From contig OX485806.1 of the NCBI GenBank assembly GCA_950295325.1, forward strand, positions 930,001 to 994,000: a DNA stretch of 64,000 nt, written 5' to 3'. A program made the position numbers and the translations under genes. Position 1 is the first letter of the stretch. Every line of letters starts with the position of its first letter. The DNA is from Polytrichum commune (Eukaryota > Streptophyta > Polytrichopsida > Polytrichales > Polytrichaceae). A model generated the notes under the pieces. It was given only the letters and a program-made list of their open reading frames with translations. It ran no database searches and was not told where the DNA came from. Positions 1-9,541 of the stretch are shown here, one piece after another.

Positions 1-850
1 TTCGGATGAAGTTCACCTATTCTGTCATCCCAATTTACTCTAAGTTGTTTATGATTGGTATACTTTGCATCCTAACATTTCTGCACTGAATACATATTGT
101 CACGAATAATCAAAAATTGGTTGACAATTCACTTAGTAAGTGACAATAGTTGCAACATGAAATATATAATGTGCAATTTTTTTGACAAGGGATGACAAAT
201 AATGTCGGGTTTACATTTAGTGTTGGTGACACTACAGGGGCAGTTTACAATTAGTATTGAGCAAGACAAATAGTATTGGTGACACTAAAACCAATATTTA
301 GTGTAGCCACATTCTTGTAACACTATATTCGTTAAATTGAGACTTTCTCTAGTCTCAAATTAATATATGGATCAAACAACATTCCGTGTTCCGAAACTAT
401 ATTGCGAACAATCTCAAATATATTATATGTTCTAATATCCCAAATCTATTATGTGTGTACATAAGCACATATGGTAGAGCACTCAACATCAACTTCATCA
501 ACAAAAACACTTTGGGTAGAGCACTCCAAACTAGTTTCACCCAAGAAACATATAAAATGATTTCTATTATTAGCATGGTCAATAAAATATAGACATTGCA
601 ACATACAAAGTACATGCAATAAATGCATTTTTCTTCACTGGAAAATTTAGTCCCAAACTTAATAAAAAAAATGAACTTCACAACTGCATTGAAATATAGT
701 AAATGGATATTCATCCAACTCCAAACAATATAGCATTCGCAAGCTCTACCCAAACTTTGCCCCAAGTTTGAGGAGCACACATATGAGTAATATATATTTG
801 TCGAATTACATATTACACTATAATCATGCTAACACAATCCTACCAACTTC
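1..850. other. AT-rich intergenic stretch, no supported gene
   Basis: I see no coding structure here. The stretch contains several copies of the words 'gtgacactaaa' and 'tagtattgg' around 215-305. Bases 331-390 resemble 7125-7190 (a block ending near 'caaattaatatatg'), a diverged direct repeat on either side of the DUF7869-like gene. The open frames at 386-592 and 397-780 lie in AT-rich sequence and have no recognisable protein. Confidence 0.5.
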
Positions 851-3800
851 TCATTCAACGTGGGTTGCTTCTTCTGCGATCCGAGCAAGGTTGTCTTTTG
901 CAAAAGTTATGTACTTTTGAGGGATGGACACTGATCCACTATGATTTTTCCGTGGTTTCCATGCTATGAATATGGAATCTGTATCTACCCAAGATGGACC
1001 ATGCTCAGAATCCACCTTCCACCGAAAGTGTTGGTTTGTATCCCAGCCTGTATAATGCCGAACAACATCTTCATTCCGTGTTGTCGGTCGGTAGTACTCT
1101 ACTTGTATTTGTCGAAAATGAGGGCTGGAAGTTACAAAATTTGGATTGGACAAAGCTCTTGCCACCCACACTGGCTTTGCATATGTCTCATCTCCAGGAC
1201 GCAAAATGAGCATATAACCTTCATGACAATCCACTGCAATGCGGAAAGATGGTGGCGGACGACTACTAGCAGGCCCCACGTAATGGTCGTCCACATCAAA
1301 CTCCTCTCGAACCTCTCCATTTCCCAAAAGACTAGCCTCCGAAGCTTGTACATTGACATGTGTTTGTGGCCAAAACCCATGCCTTAAAGTAAGGGGTGTA
1401 TCTTGATGAAGGTTTGCCAAAGCGCCACGAACACGTGTCCAATATTGTATCCAACTTCCATAACGAAGCCAACACGATCCACCAACATCCGCTACCCTCA
1501 AACTCTCCCAATATTGTATGAAGCCTGATATGCCTTTACAAATGTCCTCCAAATTCTTCATGGGTATTGGTTTGCAAGGCTTAGGCTCTCCGTCAGGCAA
1601 CATCGTCCTTCCCTCCCCATCAACACGCCATACAAGGAGACCCTCTGGCGGGCTCCAGTCTTGTGACGTGCACAACAACTTGTATTGCATGGCGGGGACA
1701 CCATCGTCACGCACGTAGAACCGAAATTGTTGTGCCTTCGTATGTCCGATCAATCGGTGAGCTCCGCTTCGAATATACGGTTCTATAAATGCCTTGAAGT
1801 CTGGAACCTCCTCGATCATATGGGGGATGACGGGAATGTTCTCCAAATCCATGTACGACTTCATCAACAATGGGATTGTTGGAAAATCCTCCTCGCGCAA
1901 CTTCATGCTCCACCGCCCAAAAGATGCATCAATATCATCGTACGTGTGGCCTACCAATAGAAAGGACACAAAAACCTCCTTGAAAATGCCCTTCGCCACC
2001 AACAACGACCAATATGCAAAAACATATCTACTTTTATTGTCCTTCGCACAATTGTCCAATTGGACACGCAGAGTTGGGGGCAAATTCTTGGCAATCACAT
2101 CTTCACTTGGTGGCTCCGGCAAGGAGTGCACGCATACATCTCTTCCATCCAAGACCGCTTCATATAGAGGTCTTGATCCCGAGTTTTCAAATAACAATCT
2201 TGATGAATAGGACGGCGGTTTCTCCAAATCACGTAAAAGCTTTGCAAATGACCCTATCGTGTGGTTTGAATCCACCGGATACAAATCAAGAGCATAATGA
2301 GCATACTTGACATCACCATGTCCATGTGCAATCATCCCTGCAAAGCCAACGCAATGGTTTAATATTCAACTATGACACCAAAAAATTCACCTGCTGTACA
2401 TCTATGGTCCCAAGTACAAACCTAAAGCACAAATTTGTGTTTAGGTAATGCAATGCAATTGTTATCGAAATCACCTGTAACCGATACAGGAAGCTTAAAA
2501 AGGCCGTCCGTGGCTTTGATTCGATTTGCAAAACATGGTGAGGCTGTTTTGGCATGGTCCATTTTGTCATGGATGATTGTAAGGACCTCCAAAGGCCTAG
2601 AGATGGACAAAGCTCTATTTGTGTAGTAATCATTACGGTGTGCCTCTTGCATGTTACATGCTTGAAATAGTTCATTTGATGTGCGGCATAGGACTCTGTC
2701 CCCATCGTGTGTGCATCTCGAAGGCGTTTCAACTTCTCGCATTTGGAACAACGCGCAAATTTGTCGCCTCGTCTTTTTGTGATGTATTCGCTAAAGTGAG
2801 ATTTTTTTATTGCACTCAGTTTCGACAACGAAATAGGGTCCAACCCAGCCTTCTCGCCAACTGCGTTTACGTCCAACAATATGTCTTTCCATTTCGTGCA
2901 TGTAGGAAGAACCTTCTCCACAACCTTTTCACCGGTTGCGAGTGTGCGTGTTTTGTATGGCATTGCATCGGCAAGGAGGACAATGATGGTTGCCAGAGTG
3001 GCGGTTGCTTGTCTCGTTGCTTCCCTTGGTTTCTTTAAGCCCGTATTCCCATGGTGATGGGACCGGCGGCCTTCCTTGGCATACGCGGCTTGTCTATAAA
3101 ATTCCGCTTTCGACACACCGTGAATGATGTACCATGCCGTACAACACACGTCTATGCTCTGAAGGGTGATGACCTTGCGACCCGCTCTGTTCACATGTAT
3201 CGCCCTATGGACATCAAGCTTTTTGGTGGATCTTAGACGGAAATCTCCAAGCCACATTTCCTCGCGGATGGCCTTCAATTTATCCCTTGGGAACAATTGG
3301 CAACAACGATGTACACAACAATCCTTTGTGGCAACTTCTCTAATGGACTCCTCACAAAGCAACCTTTGACGTTTACACTCATTTGCAGACGGAATAGGAC
3401 GTGCCAATGTATCGTACTTCCGTAGGCCTTTGCGTGGCCGAATGTTTGCTTGGAGCTCCTCTTGGATTTGGATGTGTCGTCGCTCATGCTCATGCAAATT
3501 AACCCCATCAATTGTCACATTCCTCAACGGCCACCTTCGCAACGAGAACCTATGAGTTGGATTAACTTCGGAATGTACGAGTGATTCCAATATAACAACT
3601 CCAACGTCCTCGGTTCCAAGGGGGTTTTCATCAATGCAATCTTGTGGATGTGTGTTACGACAAATACCCTCCGCCACAGCAACTCCACTGTCATTAACAA
3701 GTACTACATCCAAATTCACCCATGAAGCTCGTGAAAGCCCAGCACATTCCACAGTGGGGCAAGAAGGGGCAGATGGCGAAGGACTCCCCAAGTCACCTTC

Positions 3801-3938
3801 ATCTGCACTGTCATCAAAACTATCCTCCCCAACAATGTCTAGCTCATCCCCAGACGGAGATTGGGTGTTGCCCATGTCGTCAGAGAAGGAATCCCCTCTT
3901 CCACCAACTCCCTCCATTGCGCCTACACACATGCACAT
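851..3938 (-). pseudogene. DUF7869-like protein gene, two exons with one frameshift
   Basis: Two minus-strand open frames (3938-2370 and 2335-851) form one gene. The upstream part has an acidic, Ser/Asp-rich N-terminus, a CC-x3-RCC cysteine cluster and a CSKCEKLK zinc-ribbon-like motif. The downstream part has VQLDNCAKDNK and VGHTYDDIDASF, the conserved blocks of a family I recall as DUF7869, found in high copy in several non-seed plants and animals and thought to be mobile-element derived. An intron fits at 2474-2338: donor after ...SVTG (GTGATT) and acceptor TTTGCAG before G-MIAHGHG, phase 1. The first frame loses homology near 2640-2660, where a second frame (2751-2422) takes over with NDYYTNRAL and IIHDKMDHAK, so one base appears to be missing. 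The likely start is Met at 3938 or 3917, since 'gtgtgtag' just before looks like an acceptor. Function is unknown; DNA binding or transposition is inferred only from the family. Confidence 0.68.
2338..2474 (-). other. Intron of the DUF7869-like gene, with an internal palindrome
   Basis: This 137-bp GT-AG intron joins ...PVSVTG to MIAHGHGDV in frame. It contains an imperfect palindrome at 2420-2446 with 13-base arms (ACCTAAAGCACAA and TTGTGTTTAGGT). The outer arm ACCTAAA/TTTAGGT matches the arms of the palindromes found elsewhere in this window. Confidence 0.6.
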
Positions 3939-4117
3939 GAAACCTCAACACATATGGAAAGAATGTAAGGGTCCAAAAGAATCAAATATCGGAAAATGCA
4001 AGACACCATGATCAATGGGGACACCGAGGATGAAGACATTTCCAACACAACTACAATGTGAACTCCCAACACTGTGTGCAAGTCCAAAACAAGTTCCAGG
4101 AATTATTTTGGTGCAGG

Positions 4118-4869
4118 TTTGGGTCGACCGGCCCAAACCTCATAAGGGTCGGACTGAACCCCTAACACACTGGGGTAGGGGTTTGGGTCGACCGACCCAA
4201 ACCTCACAAGGGTACATCCACCCACACCAGGTAGTGATTTGGGTCGGTCGGCCCAAACCTGATAAGGGTCAGAAAAAAGACCCTAACACACTGGGGTAGG
4301 GGTTTGGGTCGACCGACCCAAACCTCACAAGGGTACATCCACCCACACCAGGTAGGGGTTTGGGTCGGTCGACCCAAACCTGATAAGGGTCAGGAAAAAC
4401 CCTAACACACTGGGGTAGGGGTTTGGGTCGACCGACCCAAACCTCACAAGGGTGCATCCACCCACACCAGGTAGTGGTTTGGGTCGGTCGACCCAAACCT
4501 GACAAGGGTCAGAAAAAAAAACCCTACCACACTGGGGTAGGGGTTTGGGTCGACCGACCCAAACCTCACAAGGGTGCATCCACCCACACCAGGTAGTGGT
4601 TTGGGTCGGTCGACCCAAACCTGACAAGGGTCAGAAAAAAAAACCCTACCACACTGGGGTAGGGGTTTGGGTCGACCGACCCAAACCTCACAAGGGTACA
4701 TCCACCAACACCACGTAGGGGTTTGGGTCGGTCGACCCAAACCTGATAAGGGTCAGACAAAAACCCTAACACACTGGGGTTGGGGTTTGGGTCGACCGAC
4801 CCAAACCTGTTAAGGGTCAGACATAAACCCTAACACACTAGTGGACAGGTTTGGGTCGGTCGACCCAAA
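4118..4869. repeat. Array of 13 palindromes in alternating orientation
   Basis: Thirteen copies of a 20-bp palindrome lie at 4118, 4182, 4238, about 4303, and so on to 4850. From the second copy the form TTTGGGTCGACCGACCCAAA alternates strictly with its reverse complement TTTGGGTCGGTCGACCCAAA. Each has 9-base arms and a 2-base centre. Two spacer types alternate: one contains 'acatccacccacaccagg', the other 'agggtcag' followed by an A-run and 'ccctaacacactggggt'. The full period is therefore about 120 bp. The array lies upstream of the ATG of the DUF7869-like gene, perhaps in its 5' UTR intron. The open frames crossing it (GRPTQT, FGSVDPN) are translations of the repeat and not genes. Confidence 0.93.
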
Positions 4870-5782
4870 CCTCATAGGGTCAGACTCAAAACCCGCCAAC
4901 ACTAGTGTAAAGGTGAAGGTTCGCCCAAGTACACCACAAAATCCGGCGTATAATGCGGCGGATATTGCGTGGTGTGTTGAATTTGAGCTCATTGCAAAGT
5001 TCACGGTGGGCTTGCATGCTGTGGATAGGTGCTCATGAACTTGCATGCTATGGATAAGTGCTCATGAACGGCAGCATGCACGAACCTTGAAGTACAACTC
5101 CTACTAAGAGTTCTCTCTACGAATTCCACAGCGGGAGAAGAGAAAAAAAGGACCGACTTTTGGGGGGTGCGCCCCTTTATACTATCCACCTCCGTTTCCC
5201 AGACTTAGTCATTGGATGCCTTCCCCGCCTTCTTCTCTTGCAGAGGTTATTTCAAACCTCCTGACATAATTCCCCGTTTTCTGTTTATAGTAGAAAAATG
5301 CGCATCTATCAATGCCCCTCTGATACCCCAGCCGTCATATGACTTAGTCTATGTTATTTAATCTATTTGTTTTGTTTTGTGTGGATATGACATACGCCAT
5401 TGGGAGGAAGGGTGGCGGCCACATTAATTTTTTCAAGTATCATCAAGGTATATTTTAACCAATATGTAGACCCAAACACAACTCCATTCAATGCTTTCAA
5501 GTGTAAACCTATTTAGGTGGGGTTTGGGCCATTTGGAGGCTGCAATTATGAGAGAGTTTCCAAGGCTTGAGGCCATTGTCATGATGAATAGAATTATTTA
5601 TTTGTCCCCCCTAAACCCTAAACCCTAGAACCTTGCTCTATTATCTCGCATGCAAGAGTGGCAATGACGAACGTATGTGGACGTTGTTAAGGGGATACTA
5701 ACTACCAATGTCCCTTTCTAGTTCAATCTTTTAATGTTACTTGAATCCATCCTCAAGTTCACTTCAAGTTTACTAATGTGTG
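4870..5782. other. Intergenic, possibly the 5' region of the DUF7869-like gene
   Basis: I see no gene. Bases 4990-5060 carry a short duplication of 'cttgcatgctgtggataggtgctcatgaac'-like sequence. An interstitial telomere-like tract (CCCTAAACCCTAAACCCTAG) lies at about 5610-5630. The region could hold a 5' UTR exon of the minus-strand gene, but I cannot place one. Confidence 0.4.
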
Positions 5783-6620
5783 AGAGCAAAACATCCAAGA
5801 TTGGACCCTAAACCCTTATAACATCCACAACATGAAATACGCATTGACTAAATACAAAACCAATTAGGATATCATGTTTAAACGTCCCATATAACATATT
5901 AACATGATCAAGATTGTATTTACTATGACCTTCCGATTAGACTCTTCTTCATAATATTATGCAAACAATATCTGTTATATCTTCCTCCATTATCTAATAC
6001 ACGTGGAGAGAACAATGAATAACAACATGATGTTGTGCTTCTCCGATTTACTTTTACATGACATTCCATATATTAAATACATCATGAACGATGGTTTATT
6101 AGCGACTAATATGTGATTCCCTAAAGTGAGCGAAACATCCAAAGTTGGACCCATAGCCCCTATTAACATCCACAATATTTCATGTTATTTGAATAAACAC
6201 ACGACCAATCAATATATCGCGTTTAAACGTCTCAAATAACAAATTAACATAATCAACATCGTCTTCACTATAACCTTCCTATAAGACTCTTCTCACGAGT
6301 AAGACAATGTTATACATTGACATTGGATAGATTAATATGTTATAACCCTATCTCCTATCTCCTAAACCCTAAACCCTAAACCCTAAACACCAAATGTAGT
6401 TGTGGTTCACTGATGCCCCCATATACAAACAACATCTATTTTATCTTGCGCCATCATCTAATATACATGGAAGGAACAGGGAATAACAACATGATTGCTT
6501 GAATGGCTTCATTTGATGTTGTGCTTATCCCATTTACTCTTATATCACAATCTATATATTAAATATATCATGAACCATGATTTATTGGCGACTATGTGAT
6601 TCGTGAAAGTCACGATCTAA
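5783..6620 (+). repeat. Imperfect tandem duplication of about 340 bp
   Basis: The block from about 5783 ('gagcaaaacatccaagattgg') recurs from about 6127 ('gagcgaaacatccaaagttgg'). Shared words run in the same order: 'acatccacaa', 'tatcatgtttaaacgtc', 'gactcttct' and 'atcatgaac'. The second copy contains a telomere-type tract, CCCTAAACCCTAAACCCTAAA, at about 6365-6387. Nothing coding is visible. Confidence 0.6.
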
Positions 6621-7124
6621 GGGATGTACTTAAAACTTGAGCATGTTCACATTTTCAAATAAGGATCGTGCATTTCAAAACCCTTGCAAAATGCAGTTGG
6701 GGAAGGTATTCATTTATTAGGCTCCACACTCAATTATTCTAAATTGTTCCACATGTTGGGGGGTGTGTGTAATCTTTTTTTTTTCATTCAATATCGTGTG
6801 AATTGTTGGCATCATTGGTAAAGACTAAATGTGAATGGTTACATCGTTAAATATAACGCAATTATATGGTTTTTCTAACATGCTCAAACAAAAGAGAAAC
6901 CAATGCCTTCAATGATTTTGGAAAATTTAGGGTATGGTGTCATGTAAGTAGGGGATAAGTATTAGTTTAGCATAAAGTTTTGTTGTAAGAATGCGCTGGC
7001 TATATAAATGGTTAGTTTTGTAGAATAACACATTTTATGTAGCACCTTAGGGTACTCCATAGTTCTTTTGAAAAAACTAATAAGGGTTTAGAGCAGGGTC
7101 CAAAAGAACCTAAACCCTAAAATT
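6621..7124. other. AT-rich intergenic stretch
   Basis: I see no gene, RNA or clear repeat here beyond simple AT-rich sequence. Confidence 0.4.
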
Positions 7125-7187
7125 TGCTAATTTGAGATTTTCTCTTCTCTCAAATTAATATATGAACCACAACAACATAGTGTAATG

Positions 7188-7365
7188 TTTGGGTCGTCCT
7201 ACCTAAACCATCTTCATATGAGATCTTAATTGCGTTCTTGATATGAACACCCGCTTCAAAGTATTTGCATCTTACAACATTCTCCAATGTACGTGCGATT
7301 TTATCCATGTTCTTATATTTGTAACTTTCTCAAAATGCCGAAAAAATCCCAAATTAATGAATATA
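7188..7365 (+). repeat. Left member of a ~180-bp direct repeat pair
   Basis: This block matches 16709-16887 in the same orientation. Shared words include 'aacacccgcttcaaagt', 'tttgcatcttacaac', 'ttctccaat', 'ttatcc', 'tctcaaaatgcc' and a final 'gaatata'. The similarity starts with a diverged palindrome (tttgggtcgtcctacctaaacc) and looks like roughly 75-80% by eye. The pair brackets the multi-exon gene at 9542-16353. Confidence 0.75.
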
Positions 7366-8100
7366 CCGATTAAAACAAATGCAGCCTACAAAATTAGTGA
7401 CTTAGCCTATAAAATTTTGAAAGTGTAGGACAAAGAGCCTATGGACAATTTAAAAACATAGGATATCAACCTATGTGATAAAAAACATTTAGGAAATTTT
7501 GCCTAAATTTTTTTTAAAAGAGAGGATTTTAGCCATTCATCCTTCTTCAAATTGGGAAATTAGTTGGCCTAAGTACATATCTTTAGGCTATATCTTGCAG
7601 GAAGAGTAGAGGTTGAATGAGAACATGGTGAGAACTTTCACCCTTGAACTCATTTGAATTTTAGCAACCTTTCATAACTTATAATCAACTCTTTAAAAAA
7701 GACTTGGTTAATCCTTGGCCTTCAAACGTGGTGAAAGGCTTAGCCAGGTTCAATTCCTGCCAAGGATCCCACTTAGTACTCAAATTTTGATTTTAAAACC
7801 TACAACATTAAAAGATATGAAGGATTTTAACCTACTAAAAATTAGTTTTGAAGGCAATTGGCGAGGAACTTACAAACTCAAAAGGTTTTCAACTTACAAA
7901 AAGTTGATATTGTAGAATGCAACCTATGCTATGAGGCAAATAGCCTATGTACTCTTAAAGAGGTAGGCCCGCTAAGGGTTTAGAGTCAAGCTTTAGGTTT
8001 TAGGGTTCCCTGTAACCCTGTTTCCGTGGGTGCCCTAAACCTGTGGGCACCCTATTCATGCGGTTGGGGGCCAATTCCCGAGGCAAACAAAACCCCAACC
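7366..8100. other. Intergenic upstream of the multi-exon gene
   Basis: I see no supported gene. The open frame at 7715-7915 has no recognisable protein. A tRNA-like T-arm word (GGTTCAATTCC) occurs at about 7748, but no full cloverleaf fits around it. Confidence 0.4.
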
Positions 8101-8948
8101 GTCACATTTTTTCATTCTTTCTCTCTCTCTCTCTCTCTCTCTCCACGCCAAGCTTACGCTCCGCGCTTTGCTTGGAAGCGCCGCCTCTCCTGAAGCGCCG
8201 CTTTCGCAAAGCGCCACGGCGATTCAGGCTTGGTGTGGGTTTTCTTCACATTCACCCGCGTTTTGCTTTCTTCTAATTCTTCTATTTCCCTCCTTCCTCT
8301 TGCTCTACAATAGAATAGCCGCAGTGCAATCTTGGAAGTTAGGGTTTATTTTGAAAGAAACAGAAACATACGGAGGAGGGTTTTCGAGCGTGAGTGTGAA
8401 GGAAATTAGTCCAAGACTGTTGAAGAGTGTTGGAAAGTGCTGAGGGAAGTTAGTAGAACATTGTGTAGGAGATAAAGCTTCTGTTTGGGAGGTCCAGGTG
8501 TTTGTACTGGAAGTTTTAGGAGTGCTTGTGAAATTCAAGAGTTCTTTAACAGTATCAAGAGTTGTTTGAGAGTTTTCGAAGTCGTTTGAGAGATTCAGTA
8601 GTTTTGTGAGGGATTCAGGAGTGGGTTTAGACATTTCGAAGTCTTTTGAGAGGTTTAGTAGTTGTGTGTGAGATTCAGGAATTGGTTTAGACATTTCGAA
8701 GTCTTTTGAGAGATTCAGTAGTTGTGTGTGAGATTCAGGAGTTAGTTTAGACATTTCGAAGTCTTTTGAGAGATTCAGTAGTTCTGTGTGAGATTCAGGA
8801 GTTGGTTGAGAGATCCAAGAGCTGTTTGAGAGAGTTGATAGTTGTTTGAAAGTTTCTCATTGAACTTTCTCACAGTTTGTTTGATATTGAGAATTATTGG
8901 AAGAACAACCTGCTCTACTCCAAATTGTCTGCACAACATCTTTGAAAG
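8101..8948 (+). promoter_or_regulatory. Putative 5' UTR exon and promoter region of the 9542-16353 gene
   Basis: A CT microsatellite (about 8117-8144) begins a stretch of more GC-rich, non-coding sequence that ends in a good donor, AAAG|GTATTG, at 8948/8949. A matching acceptor, TTCTTACAG, lies directly before the ATG at 9542. I infer a 5' UTR exon and a 5' UTR intron of 593 bp. No TATA box was identified with confidence. Confidence 0.4.
8515..8850 (+). repeat. 60-bp tandem repeat in the putative 5' UTR exon
   Basis: About four to five imperfect copies of a 60-bp unit, readable as 'gaagtcttttgagagattcag' then 'tagttgtgtgtgagattcag' then 'gagttagtttagacatttc'. The minus-strand open frame here (8754-8305) is just the translated repeat. 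Confidence 0.85.
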
Positions 8949-9541
8949 GTATTGTATTTTATTTTAACCAATATGTGTTTGTAGATTCACGGTGTTGTAG
9001 CATACACAATGCATAAGCATTGTATATGCTACATGCCAAGTTTAAAAAATATATTAAAATAATATTGTTTGGGGAGACGACCCAAACACAGCCTATTGTT
9101 TGGGTCGACCGACCCAAACACAGCCTCTTGTTTGGGTCGACCGACCCAAACACAGCCTCTTGTTTGGGTCGACCGACCCAAACACAGCCCCTTGTTTGGG
9201 TCGCTCGACCCAAACACAAAACAAAGCATCATGTTTGGGCCGAGCGACCCAAACAAAGTCTTCTAATTATAAACTCATAAAGAAATCCATGATATTTTGC
9301 ATCAATATAAAATTCACATCAACCCAAAATAATAATCAAGGAATGTATCAAGGAAAAGTATCAAGGAATCCTGCATGTCACAAACAATATAAAATGCAAA
9401 TCCACCCAATAATCACAACATTCTTATTATCATTACAAATGATGCTGAAATATAAAAATACACAATCCACCTAAACCTATTCATGTCATAGATGTTTGGG
9501 TCGAACGACCGAAACTAACCTTGCACATTATTTTCTTACAG
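8949..9541 (+). other. Putative 5' UTR intron carrying a palindrome cluster
   Basis: The interval starts GTATTG and ends TTCTTACAG immediately before ATGGCTCC. It holds six palindromes at 9068-9255 and a seventh, degenerate one at about 9492-9512. Its position upstream of the ATG mirrors that of the 4118-4869 array for the neighbouring gene. Confidence 0.5.
9068..9255 (+). repeat. Cluster of six palindromes, 31-bp spacing
   Basis: Copies of TTTGGGTCGACCGACCCAAA and variants start at about 9068, 9100, 9131, 9162, 9197 and 9234. Most are separated by 'cacagcctctt'. Some variants change both arms together (gggccgagcgaccc; ggtcgctcgaccc). Confidence 0.92.

Noticed and set aside
4015..5046. Several overlapping open frames on both strands with GRPTQT / FGSVDPN repeats
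   Set aside because: They are translations of the palindromic repeat array in different frames; the sequence is symmetric, so both strands stay open.
7708..7770. Possible tRNA (GGTTCAATTCC box and a 7-bp stem CCTTGGC/GCCAAGG)
   Set aside because: The stem encloses only about 39 bases, too short for a tRNA, and no anticodon arm fits.
9068..9255. CRISPR array (31-bp spaced repeats)
   Set aside because: The spacers are nearly identical, the host is a plant nucleus, and no cas-like gene exists.
8959..9474. Open frames over 9020-9280 and 9029-9256
   Set aside because: Again the palindrome cluster, probably in a 5' UTR intron; no independent coding signal.
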